From: Castor canadensis
Taxonomy: Eukaryota; Chordata; Mammalia; Rodentia; Castoridae
Length of the DNA stretch: 64,000 bases
Assembly (NCBI RefSeq): GCF_047511655.1
Contig: NC_133390.1
Location: 115,734,083 to 115,798,082 of the forward strand
Direction of reading: 5' to 3'
The notes under the pieces were generated by a model that was given only the letters and a program-made list of their open reading frames with translations, made no database searches and had not been told where the DNA came from. Below are positions 48,560-58,989 of the stretch, piece after piece. The translations under genes and the position numbers were made by a program. Position 1 is the stretch's first letter, and the number at the start of each line of letters is the position of its first letter.

Positions 48560-49090
48560 TTATTTACCATTGTGTCGGGTACTCCTAGCACACATGGAAT
48601 TGAATTGCTTAGTTTGCTTTCGTTCCTAGCTGCTCTGGAATGCAGAGACTTCTTTGGGTCACTGTTGTATTTCCAGTATGTACCTCGAATTTAAGTATTG
48701 CCTTAGATGGACATGCAAGTTGTTTGTAAGACTCATACCTTGCATGTCAAAAGTTTCTTCAGAAGAAAATGACAAAAATCTCTTATAAATTTAATTTTCA
48801 ATAAAATTTTTGTATTACTGTCTACAGGAATAATGGGAATCTACCATAAGGGATTAAGGACCCAAGGAAATAGGCATCTATGTTCTCTGAAAGTCACTTA
48901 TTACAGATATAACTTAGCATTACTAATAACAACATCATAAAGAAGCTTATATTTATTTCCTTATTCATTCCATTAGCTATCCAAAGAATATTTATTTGAC
49001 ATCTGCTAGCTACTGTGCGATTGGCACAGAGGTAAATAAGAATCTGGCTCTGTGCCCCATGATAGCATGGTCTAGTAAAATAAGACACTT
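48560..49090 (+). mobile_element. Possible L2/CR1 3'-end remnants
   Basis: 'gaatgcagagacttctttgg' with 'cactgttgtatttccagtat' (48640-48680), and a 'ttattcattccattagctat' block with 'actgtgcgattggcacagag' (48960-49030), resemble L2-type terminal sequences. Weak. Confidence 0.35.
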
Positions 49091-49589
49091 GTTGACTTCC
49101 AAATGTGTATTTCTTCCAAGGGTTTTTAAATAAATAAGTCAGATAGTTCTACCCATTTTCAACTTTAAATTCAATGTACCACCAGTAGGAATGTCATGAA
49201 ATTGAATGAGGTAGTCATATAATAATATGAAAGAACAAAAGGCCACGAATAACCAGTATATTTGGAAGTCAGGGAGAGTTTGTTTCAGTAAATCTAATAT
49301 CAACCCTTACCACAAAGCTGCAGTCATTAGAAGTGTGGCGCTGACAGCAGGACAGGTGAGTGCAATGAGACACAAGTCCTGCATACATGGAGCTTTGCAA
49401 ATGACAGAAATGGCTACAATATTTGTCTAGATTATTTAAAATGTTATTTACAGTTTTGTTCTTACAAGTGAAAAAATTCCTTATTCTCACAAAACAAAGT
49501 TCCAAATGACCTGAAGTTCCAAACCTAAAAGCAACAATTTAGCAATATGTACAAGAAAACTTAGGTGAATATATTCCTGCTGTTAAGGT

Positions 49590-50235
49590 ATAGGAAAGAT
49601 TTTTAGAAAGGATTAAGAAAAATGATAACACAAAAGAAAGGATTTACTTTATCAAAGTTTTCACAAAGAAATATAAACTTAAGCACAAAGTGGAAAAATA
49701 TACCTATTTCATATGTAACAAATGGAAGATTATTTATATGTAGTTTATATCAACCAATAAGAAAATTTCAGGCTACCATATCAGTAAATAGACAAAGTAT
49801 ATAAAATCCAGAGATGAGATATCCAAATGACTAATAAACAAATTTTAAAAATGCTCACTATGAGAAATGACAAGAACATTCCAATTAAAGTAATAATGAC
49901 ATCATTTTGTATTCAATGAATTAGCAAAAACTTAAAAGTCTGATAATGTCAAGTTTTGAAGAATTGGGAATAAATCTCACCTAATGTTGATTTAGAGGAT
50001 AAGTCTGTTGAATGGCTTAGGAGACATGCTTATTGTAGTTTGTTAAAAGAGGTGATGTACTATATTAGAAATAACCTACATGTCTATCAACAAGAGGCTG
50101 AATAAATGATTTTCACATGAAATATCACGAAGCAGTTAAATTAGCTAATTAGGTCAGTATGTCAAAACAATGAAATCAGTACTAAAAAGACCAGACACCG
50201 AATGAGGACCATATGATACCATAAAATATTTAAAC
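49590..50235 (+). mobile_element. Ancient L1M ORF2 C-terminal fragment
   Basis: Landmarks in order: 'aaatgctcactatgagaaat', 'gaattagcaaaaacttaaaa' with 'gtctgataatgtcaag', 'acctacatgtctatcaacaa', 'gaagcagttaaattagc', 'ccagacaccgaatgaggacc' and 'atatgataccataaaatat'. This is an old L1M end, with all frames broken. Confidence 0.65.
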
Positions 50236-50445
50236 CTCAGGTGGATATCATTACATATGCCTGCAATCCCAGCTACACAGGACGCATAGATAGGAAGAGC
50301 TCAGTCCTAGGGTAGCCCTGGACCAAAACACATAACCCTATCTGAAAAATAACTAAAATCAAAAAAGATCTGGAGACATGGCTCACGTGGTAGAGCAAGC
50401 ACAAGGCCCTGAGTGCAAACCCCCAAAATACCCAAAAATACAAAC
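50236..50445 (+). mobile_element. Dimeric SINE
   Basis: Left part 'gcctgcaatcccagctacac', then 'ctatctgaaaaataactaaa'; right part 'ctcacgtggtagagcaagca', then 'ggccctgagtgcaaac'. Confidence 0.85.
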
Positions 50446-50562
50446 TCCATATGATATGCTGCTAACAGCTCCATCGGAAAATAATAAAGGTAAATGAATG
50501 AAAACTACCCTCAATTTCTCCCACTTCCAACCACCCACAACACCCTGTACATAAAATATGGT

Positions 50563-50660
50563 GGGTTTTTTGTTTTTCTTTTTGTGGTACTGGAGTTTGA
50601 AATCAGGTCTTCAGACTTGCTATGCAGGTACTCTTGAGTCACACTCCCAGTTCCAAATAT
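50563..50660 (-). mobile_element. Short ID-type SINE fragment
   Basis: A T-rich run then antisense 'gtggtactggagtttgaaat', 'cttgctatgcaggtactctt' and 'cacactcccagttcc'. Confidence 0.75.
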
Positions 50661-50797
50661 GTTTTTCATGTATTTGCATTTTCTTGGTAGTTTTTGTCAA
50701 ATGAATGTACTACTGTGATCCAAAAGACATAAACAGTCATCTTCACCAGAGAAATTCTCCCTGAATCATAGTCTAGTCGATACCTATAAATTTACGA

Positions 50798-50975
50798 GCC
50801 AGGCACCAGTGGCTCACGCCTGTAATCCCAGCTAGTCAGGAGGCAGAGATCAGGAAGATTGTGGTTTGAAGCCAACTCCAGGCAATTAATTCCACGAGAC
50901 TACCTAACACAAAAAAGGGCTGGAGGAGTGGTTCAAGATATAGGCCCTGAGTTCAAACCCCAGAACTGCAAAAAA
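50798..50975 (+). mobile_element. Dimeric SINE
   Basis: 'gccaggcaccagtggctcac', 'gcctgtaatcccagc' and 'gggctggaggagtggttcaa', then 'gccctgagttcaaaccccag' and an A-tail. Close to the consensus seen at 63.4-63.9 kb. Confidence 0.92.
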
Positions 50976-50999
50976 ATCTATAAATTCATATCCTGTGCC

Positions 51000-51197
51000 C
51001 TAATCTAGCTCCCCTCTCAGATTGTTCCTGTGGCTGCTAGAGCCATATACTGCAATAGTTCCCTGGACATATCCACCTGGATAACCACCAGGTCCCTACA
51101 CTTCATTTGCAGGAGACTGACATCTTCCTGATCCTCCCCTCGTCTCTCCTTCCTCTCTAAGAAAACTGAGGCTCTGCTGTCTAACACATTGCACAAG
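51000..51197 (+). mobile_element. L2-like remnant that received the L1 insertion (left part)
   Basis: 'tatactgcaatagttccctg' and gatcctcccctcgtctctcc match L2 style, and the similarity picks up again after the L1. It includes the left 39-bp target duplication. Confidence 0.45.
51159..51197 (+). repeat. Left 39-bp target-site duplication of the full-length L1
   Basis: Begins aagaaaactgaggctc and ends cattgcacaag; identical over all 39 bases to 57647-57685. The first few bases (aagaaaa) could partly be shared with the A-tail, so the true length may be a few bases less. Confidence 0.93.
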
Positions 51198-52029
51198 AGG
51201 CTCCCGCACAGGAGAACTCTGAGCAAACAAAGCCTGTGGGACCAGCTGAGTGCTAGCTCACCCCGGAGATCTGCATAAATAACGCCGCCAGCTACAGGCT
51301 GAGAGCAGCAGGCAGGCAAGCCACAGTTGCAGATACCACTCTCAGAACTGCCTCCAGACACTTTTTTTTCTTTTTCTCCTTACCTTTGATGAGAGAACAA
51401 CCGAATTACACCTGCAAGGCGAAAAACTTCCTGAAACTGTATTGCATTTGAACTGGGGACACTTGGTGGGGCTTTTTTTTTTTTTTTTTCTTCTGTGTGT
51501 GTGTGAGTGTAGTTTTGTTCTACTTTATGTTTCCCCTTTGATGAGACAACTACAGAACAACATCTGAGGCACCAACTCCAGGACTGGAGATTGAGACGGA
51601 CATCCAAATTATTAAGACTGAAATTGCATTGTATATAAACTTGGAAGTTTTTTGGTTTTTTTTTTTTTTTTTTAATTTTCTATTTTCCATTTTATTTTAA
51701 TTCATTTTTATATATAGATATTACTTTCATATACTTATTTTTTATTTTTTTATCTTTGATTTTCAATCCTCTCTCTGTCTCTCTATTGTCTGTTCAGCTT
51801 ACTGTCGATTAGTACACTAACACTCCCTGTTTATACCTTTGAAACTCTCTTGTCTGATACCTTGTTCTGCTTTCTCCCTCTTGTCTGTATATTTGTTTTC
51901 CCCTTTTCTTTAACTTCTTGCTTTCCATCTCAGCTCACTCTTCCATTCTCAATATTACCATTGTTATTATTACAAGCTAGAAAATACTTAATTACACACA
52001 GTACAGGGACAGTAACAACACCAAGGACA
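51198..52029 (+). promoter_or_regulatory. L1 5' UTR / internal promoter
   Basis: A GC-richer first 160 bases, with a cataaata element at about 51274, are followed by two related units (about 51384-51490 and 51535-51660). Each starts cctttgatgaga and ends in a T-run, like diverged tandem monomers. The remainder is pyrimidine-rich. Promoter activity is inferred from position only. Confidence 0.7.
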
Positions 52030-53232
52030 ATGACGGGAAGACAGAAAAAACAAGGAAACCAGTTTCCCCACAGCAAAAAATTAGTACAGGAACCAGAGGG
52101 GAATGAAGAGAACAGAAACTCAGAGCCAGACTCCAACAAAATGAAGATAAACTATGCCAAAGGACCCAATGAAGCCCACAAGAATAATTTAAAAGAAGAT
52201 ATACTACAAGTACTCAATGAGAATTTTATAGAGATGATACTGGATAGGGTCAACCAAAATGTACAGGAGACACTCAAGAAATTCCAAGACAATAAAAATA
52301 GAGAATTTGAAAAAGCAAAAGAAGAAATAAAGGAAACCATAGAAGCACTGTATAAACACCAAAGTGAAAGAGAGAACACAATGAATAAATGGATAAATGA
52401 ACTCAGGACAAAAATAGACAACAATAAAGAAGAAAACAGCCAGGATATGGAAAACCTCAGAAAAAAGAACGAAACAGAACTGCAAAACAAAACGGAAGGC
52501 CAAACCAGCAGAATAGAACAAACAGAAGACAGAATCTCAGAACTTGAAGATGAAATGGTAATTAAAGGAAAAACTGAAGAACTATTAATTAAACAACTCA
52601 AGACCTGTGAAAAGAAAATGCAAGAACTCACTGACTCCATCAAAAGACCAAACTTGAGAATCATGGGCATCGAAGAAGGAGAAGAGGTGCAAGCGAAGGG
52701 AATGCGTAATATATTCAACAAAATAATAACGGAAAATTTCCCAAATCTAGAGAAAGATATTCCCATACAAATGCAAGAGGCCTCCAGGACACCAAACAGA
52801 CCAGATCAAAATAGAACTACTCCACGACATATCATCATTAAAACAACAAGTTCAGAAACTAAGGAAAGAATATTGAAGGCTGTAAGAGAGAAAAAACAAG
52901 TAACATACAAAGGTAAACCCATCAAAATAACAGCAGACTTCTCAACAGAAACATTAAAAGCAAGAAGAGCGTGGGGTGAGATCTTCCGGGCACTGAATGA
53001 AAATAACTTCAACCCCAGGATACTCTACCCAGCAAAGCTATCATTCAAAATAGATGGAGCAATAAAAGTCTTCCATGATAAGCAGAAACTAAAACAATAT
53101 GTGACCACAAAGCCACCATTACAAAAGATTCTGCAAGGGATCCTGCACACAGAAAGTGACACCCAACTTAACCATGAAAAGGCAGGCAGCACCAAACCAC
53201 AGGATAAGAAAAAGCAAGACAGTAGAGAGTAA
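52030..53232 (+). CDS. L1 ORF1 protein (RNA-binding, coiled coil)
   Basis: 400-aa nucleic-acid chaperone that coats L1 RNA and forms trimers in the cytoplasmic RNP. The basic N-terminus (MTGRQKKQGNQ) is followed by a long coiled coil (about 55-200, heptads with Glu/Lys/Leu), an RRM-like domain starting near residue 208 (LRIMGIEEGEE) and the conserved C-terminal domain with ILYPAKLSFKIDG (331-343) and a KQKLKQYVTTKPPLQ stretch (351-365). The start at 52030 is chosen because it matches the family N-terminus and has A at -3. The frame continues upstream to an AUG at 51850, adding 60 hydrophobic residues that do not fit ORF1p. Longer than human (338 aa) or mouse (about 357-371 aa) ORF1p. Fully open, consistent with recent activity. 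Confidence 0.95.
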   Translation: MTGRQKKQGNQFPHSKKLVQEPEGNEENRNSEPDSNKMKINYAKGPNEAHKNNLKEDILQVLNENFIEMILDRVNQNVQETLKKFQDNKNREFEKAKEEIKETIEALYKHQSERENTMNKWINELRTKIDNNKEENSQDMENLRKKNETELQNKTEGQTSRIEQTEDRISELEDEMVIKGKTEELLIKQLKTCEKKMQELTDSIKRPNLRIMGIEEGEEVQAKGMRNIFNKIITENFPNLEKDIPIQMQEASRTPNRPDQNRTTPRHIIIKTTSSETKERILKAVREKKQVTYKGKPIKITADFSTETLKARRAWGEIFRALNENNFNPRILYPAKLSFKIDGAIKVFHDKQKLKQYVTTKPPLQKILQGILHTESDTQLNHEKAGSTKPQDKKKQDSRE

Positions 53233-53282
53233 CATCAAGTTAGGTACACACAATCAAACCTTCAAACAACTAAGATAACTAA

Positions 53283-56200
53283 ATGGCAGGAATCACCACA
53301 TACCTATCAGTACTAACACTTAATGTTAATGGACTTAATTCACCCATCAAAAGACACCGTTTGACAAAATGGATTAAAAAAGAAGATCCAACAATTTGTT
53401 GCTTACAGGAGACTCATCTCACCGACAGAAATAAGCATATGCTTAGGATGAAAGGCTGGAAGAAGATTTACCAAGCCAATGGCCCCCGAAAACAAGCAGG
53501 AGTAGCAATGCTTATCTCTGACAAAGTAGACTTCAAACCTACATTGATCAAACGAGATAAAGAAGGACATTCCATACTAATAAAAGGGGAAATAGACCAA
53601 AAGGAAATAATAATCATCAATCTGTACGCACCCAATGTCAACGCACCCAATTTCATCAAACATACCCTGAAAGACCTAAAAGCATATATAAACGCCAACA
53701 CAGTGGTTGTGGGAGACTTTAACACTCCATTATCATCAATAGATAGGTCATCCAAACAAAAACTCAATAAAGAAATCCAACATCTAAAATATGCAATAGA
53801 TCAAATGGACCTAGTAGATGTCTACAGAACATTTCATCCAACCTCTACACAATATACATTCTTCTCAGCAGCCCATGGAACCTTCTCCAAAATAGATCAT
53901 ATCTTAGGGCACAAAGCAAGCCTCAGCAAATATAAGAAAATAGAAATAATACGATGCATACTATCTGACCACAATGCAGTAAAAGTAGAACTCAACAACA
54001 AAAGTAAAGACAAAAAACATGCAAACAGCTGGAAACTAAATAACTCATTACTTAATGAAGAATGCATCATCGATGCAATAAAAGAGGACATTAAAAAGTT
54101 CCTAGAAGTCAATGAAAATGAAAACACAACCTACCGGAACCTATGGGACACAGCTAAGGCAGTCTTGAGAGGAAAGTTTATAGCCATGAGTGCATATATT
54201 AAAAAGATTGAAAGATCCCAAATCAATGACCTAATGATACATCTCAAACTCCTAGAAAAACAAGAACAAGCAAATCCCAAAACAAATAGAAGGAGAGAAA
54301 TAATAAAAAGAAGAGCTGAAATCAACGAAATAGAAACCAAAAAAACCATACAAAGAATTAATGAAACAAAAAGTTGGTTCTTTGAAAAAATAAACAAGAT
54401 CAATAGACCCCTGGCAAACCTGACTAAAATGAGGAGAGAAAAAACCCAAATTAGTAGAATTAGGAATGCAAAAGGGGAGATAACAACAAACACCATGGAA
54501 ATCCAGGAAATCATCAGAGACTACTTTGAGAACCTATATTCAAATAAATTTGAAAATCTAAAAGAAATGGACAGATTTCTAGATACATATGATCATCCAA
54601 AACTGAACCAAGAGGAAATTAATCACCTGAATAGACCTATAACACAAAATGAAATTGAAGCAGCAATCAAGAGTCTCCCCAAAAAGAAAAGTCCAGGACC
54701 TGATGGATTCTCTGCTGAATTCTATCAGACCTTTAAAGAAGAACTGATACCAACCCTCCTTAAACTGTTCCATGAAATAGAAAGGGAAGGAAAACTGCCA
54801 AACACATTTTATGAAGCCAGTATTACACTTATCCCAAAACCAGGCAAAGACACCTCCGAAAAGGAGAACTATAGGCCAATCTCCTTAATGAACATTGATG
54901 CAAAAATCCTCAACAAAATAATGGCAAATCGAATTCAGCAACACATCAAAAAGATTATTCACCACAACCAGGTAGGCTTCATCCCAGGGATGCAGGGGTG
55001 GTTCAACATACGAAAATCAATAAACGTAATAAACCACATTAACAGAAGCAAAGACAAAAACCACTTGATCATCTCAATAGATGCAGAAAAAGCCTTTGAT
55101 AAGATCCAACATCATTTCGTGATAAAAGCTCTAAGAAAACTAGGAATAGAAGGAAAGTTCCTCAACATTATAAAAGCTATATATGACAAACCTACAGCCA
55201 GCATTATACTTAACGGAGAAAAATTAAAACCATTCCCTCTAAAATCAGGAACCAAACAAGGATGCCCACTATCTCCACTCCTATTCAACATAGTACTGGA
55301 ATTCCTAGCGAGAGCAATTAGGCAAGAAGAAGGAATAAAAGGAATACAAATAGGTAAAGAAACTGTCAAAATATCCCTATTTGCAGATGACATGATCCTA
55401 TATCTTAAAGACCCAAAAAACTCTACTCAGAAGCTTCTAGACATCATCAATAGCTATAGCAAGGTAGCAGGATATAAAATCAACATAGAAAAATCATTAG
55501 CATTTCTATACACTAACAAAGAGCAAACGGAAAAAGAATGTATGAAAACAATTCCATTTACAATAGCCTCAAACAAAATCAAATACCTAGGTGTAAACCT
55601 AACAAAAGATGTGAAAGACCTCTACAAGGAAAACTATACACTTCTGAAGAAAGAGATTGAGGAAGACTATAGAAAGTGGAGAGATCTCCCATGCTCATGG
55701 ATTGGTAGAATCAACAGAGTAAAAATGTCGATACTCCCAATAGTAATCTACATGTTTAATGCAATTCCCATCAAAATTCCAATGACATTCATTAAAGAGA
55801 TTGAAAAATCTACTCTGAAATTTATATGGAAACACAAGAGGCCACGAATAGCCAAGGCAATACTCAGTCAAAAGAACAATGCAGGAGGTATCACAATACC
55901 TGACTTCAAACTATATTACAAAGCAATAACAATAAAAACAGCATGGTACTGGCACAAAAACAGACATGAAGACCAGTGGAACAGAATAGAGGATCCAGAT
56001 ATGAAGCCACACAACTATGAGCAACTTATCTTTGACAAAGGAGCTAAAAATATACGATGGAGAAATAGCAGCCTCTTCAACAAAAACTGCTGGGAAAACT
56101 GGTTAGCAGTCTGCAAAAAACTGAAACTAGATCCATGTATATCACCCTATACCAAGATTAACTCAAAATGGATCAAGGATCTTAATATCAGACCCCAAAC

Positions 56201-56744
56201 TCTTAAGCTGATACAAGAAAGAGTAGGAAATACTCTGGAGTTAGTAGGTATAGGTAAGAACTTTCTCAATGAAACCCCAGCTGCACAGCAACTAAGAGAT
56301 AGCATAGATAAATGGGACCTCATAAAACTAAAAAGCTTCTGTACATCAAAAGAAATGGTCTCTAAACTGAAGAGAACACCCACAGAGTGGGAGAAAATAT
56401 TTGCCAATTATACATCAGACAAAGGACTGATAACCAGAATATACAGGGAACTTAAAAAACTAAATTCTCCCAAAACTAATGAACCAATAAAGACATGGGC
56501 ATGTGAACTAAACAGAACTTTCTCAAAAGAAGAAATTCAAATGGCCAGAAAACACATGAAAAAATGCTCACCATCTCTAGCAATAAAGGAAATGCAAATT
56601 AAAACCACACTAAGATTCCACCTCACCCCTGTTAGAATAGCCATCATCAGCAACACCACCAACAACAGGTGTTGGCGAGGATGGGGGGAAAAAGGAACCC
56701 TCTTACACTGTTGGTGGGAATGTAGACTAGTACAACCACTCTGA
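53283..56744 (+). CDS. L1 ORF2 protein (endonuclease-reverse transcriptase), prematurely stopped
   Basis: Nicks target DNA and copies L1 RNA by target-primed reverse transcription. 1153 codons are open. The APE-type endonuclease (1 to about 239) keeps N14, E43, Y115, D145, N147, T192, D205 and the SDH triad 228-230, the same numbering as the human protein. The reverse transcriptase (about 480-770) has [12 protein letters not shown], the [10 protein letters not shown] block and FADD at 700-703. The Cys/His cluster near the C-terminus (CWRGW...LHCWWEC) is present. Translation then ends at TGA (56742-56744), where the fragment at 1-1838 has a Trp codon. The same frame stays open for another 118 codons to 57101, so the normal protein would be 1272 aa. 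The missing tail is conserved in L1, so activity is probably lost or strongly reduced. Confidence 0.95.
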   Translation: MAGITTYLSVLTLNVNGLNSPIKRHRLTKWIKKEDPTICCLQETHLTDRNKHMLRMKGWKKIYQANGPRKQAGVAMLISDKVDFKPTLIKRDKEGHSILIKGEIDQKEIIIINLYAPNVNAPNFIKHTLKDLKAYINANTVVVGDFNTPLSSIDRSSKQKLNKEIQHLKYAIDQMDLVDVYRTFHPTSTQYTFFSAAHGTFSKIDHILGHKASLSKYKKIEIIRCILSDHNAVKVELNNKSKDKKHANSWKLNNSLLNEECIIDAIKEDIKKFLEVNENENTTYRNLWDTAKAVLRGKFIAMSAYIKKIERSQINDLMIHLKLLEKQEQANPKTNRRREIIKRRAEINEIETKKTIQRINETKSWFFEKINKINRPLANLTKMRREKTQISRIRNAKGEITTNTMEIQEIIRDYFENLYSNKFENLKEMDRFLDTYDHPKLNQEEINHLNRPITQNEIEAAIKSLPKKKSPGPDGFSAEFYQTFKEELIPTLLKLFHEIEREGKLPNTFYEASITLIPKPGKDTSEKENYRPISLMNIDAKILNKIMANRIQQHIKKIIHHNQVGFIPGMQGWFNIRKSINVINHINRSKDKNHLIISIDAEKAFDKIQHHFVIKALRKLGIEGKFLNIIKAIYDKPTASIILNGEKLKPFPLKSGTKQGCPLSPLLFNIVLEFLARAIRQEEGIKGIQIGKETVKISLFADDMILYLKDPKNSTQKLLDIINSYSKVAGYKINIEKSLAFLYTNKEQTEKECMKTIPFTIASNKIKYLGVNLTKDVKDLYKENYTLLKKEIEEDYRKWRDLPCSWIGRINRVKMSILPIVIYMFNAIPIKIPMTFIKEIEKSTLKFIWKHKRPRIAKAILSQKNNAGGITIPDFKLYYKAITIKTAWYWHKNRHEDQWNRIEDPDMKPHNYEQLIFDKGAKNIRWRNSSLFNKNCWENWLAVCKKLKLDPCISPYTKINSKWIKDLNIRPQTLKLIQERVGNTLELVGIGKNFLNETPAAQQLRDSIDKWDLIKLKSFCTSKEMVSKLKRTPTEWEKIFANYTSDKGLITRIYRELKKLNSPKTNEPIKTWACELNRTFSKEEIQMARKHMKKCSPSLAIKEMQIKTTLRFHLTPVRIAIISNTTNNRCWRGWGEKGTLLHCWWECRLVQPL

Positions 56745-57101
56745 AAAAAAATTTGGAGGCTACTTAAAAAGCTGGACATCGATCTACCATTTGATCCAGC
56801 AATACCACTCTTGGGGATATACCCAAAAGACTGTTACTCCAGAGGCACCTGCACATCCATGTTTATTGTGGCACTATTCACAATAGCCAAGTTATGGAAA
56901 CAGCCAAGATGCCCCACCACTGACGAATGGATTAAGAAAATGTGGTATCTATACACAATGGAATTTTATGCAGCCATGAAGAAGAACGAAATGTTATCAT
57001 TCGCTGGTAAATGGATGGAATTGGAGAACATCATTCTGAGTGAGGTTAGCCTGGCCCAAAAGACCAAAAATCGTGTGTTCTCCCTCATATGTGGACATTA
57101 G
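56745..57101 (+). pseudogene. ORF2 C-terminal coding remnant beyond the premature stop
   Basis: In frame with ORF2, 118 codons, ending at the usual L1 terminus (FSLICGH then stop). It contains the conserved stretch around [13 protein letters not shown] and WIKKMWYLYTMEFY. No further stop or frameshift, so only one base change separates it from the rest of ORF2. Confidence 0.93.
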
Positions 57102-57598
57102 ATCAAGGGCAAACACAACAAGGGGATTGGACTATGAGCACATGATAAAAGCGAGAGCACACAAGGGAGGGGTGAGGATAGGTAAGACACCTAAAAAACT
57201 AGCTAGCATTTGTTGCCCTTAATGCAGAGAAACTAAAGCAGATACCTTGAAGCAACTGGGGCCGGTGGGAAGGGGGGACCAAGAACTGGAGAGAGGGTTG
57301 GATCAAAAAGAATTAACCTAGGGGGTGACACCCACGCACAGGAAATCAATGTGAGTCAATGCCCTGTATAGCTATCCTTATCTCAACCAGCAAAACCCCT
57401 TGTTCCTTCCTATTATTGCTTATACTCTCTCTACAACAAAATTAGAGATAAGGGCAAAATAGTTTCTGCTGGGTATTGAGGGGGGGGAGCGGGAGGGGGT
57501 GGAGTGGGTGGTAAGGGAGGGGGTGGGGGCAGGGGGGAGAAATGAACCAAGCCTTGTATGCACATATGAATAATAAAAGAAAAATGAAAAAAAAAAAA
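57102..57598 (+). mobile_element. L1 3' UTR with G-rich tract and first A-run
   Basis: Includes a nearly pure purine, G-dominated stretch at 57479-57539, with several GGG runs able to form a G-quadruplex, as in other mammalian L1 3' UTRs. The usual end gcacatatgaataataaaag is followed by an A12 run (57587-57598). Confidence 0.9.
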
Positions 57599-57646
57599 TA
57601 AAAACCACCAAAGAGAAATGCAGTGAATAAAAAAAAAAAAAAAAGA
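57599..57646 (+). mobile_element. Probable 3' transduction and second poly-A
   Basis: After the first A-run come 30 bases (57599-57628, including accaccaaagagaaatgcag) and then a second A-run (57629-57644), all inside the target duplications. The extra bases end with gaataaa, a polyadenylation signal. L1 RNA that reads past its own signal to one in the flanking DNA gives exactly this form. The other L1 3' ends in this window lack these bases. Confidence 0.7.
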
Positions 57647-57685
57647 AAGAAAACTGAGGCTCTGCTGTCTAACACATTGCACAAG
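57647..57685 (+). repeat. Right 39-bp target-site duplication of the full-length L1
   Basis: Identical to 51159-51197. The host sequence continues with gcgaagagg. Confidence 0.93.
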
Positions 57686-58560
57686 GCGAAGAGGACAATG
57701 TCCTAACTTCCGCATCTTTCTCAGTCCCCATACCCAAATGACCCAGTTTTCTCAGTCCCATTTGCCAAGTGTTTACTTTAGAGTTCTTTAACTCTATTCT
57801 GAATGTAAACCGTGCCCAGGCCTCTGATCTACTTACCTGCTTACCGTGGTGCAGCTAGAAAGAAATGGAACTGTGCAAATCCCCAAATATTGTGCCTCCC
57901 ATGTGCCAAGCTGCCTTTGATGTGCCCTGCTTAAAAAAGTCCCCCAATAGTTCCCACTCAACCTTAGAATAAAGATCAGATTCCTCAAGATGGTTACTGG
58001 GTTCCTAAGTTGTTATTGTAATTTTATGATGGTGATGGTGCTGGGGACAGAGCCCAGGGCCTCATGCATGCTAGGCAAGCTCTCCACCGCTTGAGCTGTG
58101 GCCCTAGCCATACAGCTTTTTATGATACAGTGATTGCCTCTTCTTCCCCACGTCCCCTCTCCTCTCCCACTTAATAACTGTTGTTCTTTTGTGTTAGTTT
58201 TCTCTGGCCTCTGGACCTTTGCTCAACTGATGCTTTTTACTCATCCTCATCTATCCTGATCTAGCTAACTTCCGCCCATGCTTTAGTTATCAGGAGCTCA
58301 TTGTCAGGTGTGACTCCATACCCTCCTTTTGTGGCATTCTCTGGGCTGCACAGGTCACGTGCTGCACAGTTCAGGGAATGCTATTCAGTTCACAGCCTGA
58401 GGCTGTACTACTGGGTACCCAGGTCTATGCCATCTCTGTCTCAGCGTGAAGCACATTGTAATGCAGCCACCTGATGACTTCTTTGTCATTGCCACTGTCT
58501 TTCTCACTAAGTAGACAAGAAATAGCCTATCTGATCCCAGAGGTCAACAGATAAAACACT
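57686..58560 (+). mobile_element. L2-like remnant, right part
   Basis: 'cctgcttaaaaaagtccccc' then 'aatagttcccactcaacctt' (57926-57966), and 'ggcctctggacctttgctca' (58206-58225), follow the L2 3' region, interrupted by the ID SINE at 58024. Diverged; outer limits uncertain. Confidence 0.5.
58024..58112 (-). mobile_element. ID-type SINE monomer
   Basis: Antisense 'tggtgctggggacagagccc', 'agggcctcatgcatgctagg' and 'cttgagctgtggccctagcc'. Confidence 0.85.
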
Positions 58561-58989
58561 GGCTCTTCACCTGTGCCATGAGGCTGTATATGCACATTCC
58601 CTCTTTTCATCAGGGAAAGAAGCAGAAGGGTAATCACATAGGAAACTAAGTATTTTTATACAAGAAAGAGAAAAAAATAAAAACTAACCTTTCCTGACAG
58701 AACAGGTGTCAGAACAATGAAATACAAGCATCCTGACAGTAGCTTGCTGTTCTCTTGGTTCATCATTGACCCCCAAACCCCAAGGAATGTGTCACGCATA
58801 GTAGCCTCCAAAGTAGTTTTGCTGAATAAATGGAGTTAAGTTGTGGTGTGATCATTGTATCAGATTACTCTTACACTGCCCTGAGGGTCCAAGAGGAAGT
58901 CTCAAACAGAACTGGACAGGTATCCATATCTGCCATATTGTGTTAAATGAGCAGTTCTCACACATGTCAGCATGTTAAATTGCAATTCT
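58561..58989. other. Unassigned sequence
   Basis: No recognised gene or repeat. Confidence 0.4.

Larger units (their letters stand above)
51198..57646 (+). mobile_element. Full-length L1 retrotransposon
   Basis: About 6.45 kb bounded by identical 39-bp target-site duplications. Layout: 5' UTR 51198-52029, ORF1 52030-53232, 50-bp spacer, ORF2 53283-57101 with one internal stop at 56742-56744, 3' UTR with a G-rich tract, A-run, 30-base extra segment, second A-run. The undamaged duplications, open ORF1 and nearly open ORF2 point to a recent insertion, probably specific to this lineage and possibly polymorphic. The stop probably disables it for movement in cis. It sits within an L2 fragment, far from P2RY1 (about 29 kb). 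Confidence 0.97.

Noticed and set aside
52152-52766. 204-codon minus-strand frame opposite L1 ORF1, and similar antisense frames over ORF2
   Set aside because: Shadow of the A-rich sense strand; the Ser/Phe/Leu-rich translation is the usual antisense of L1 ORFs.
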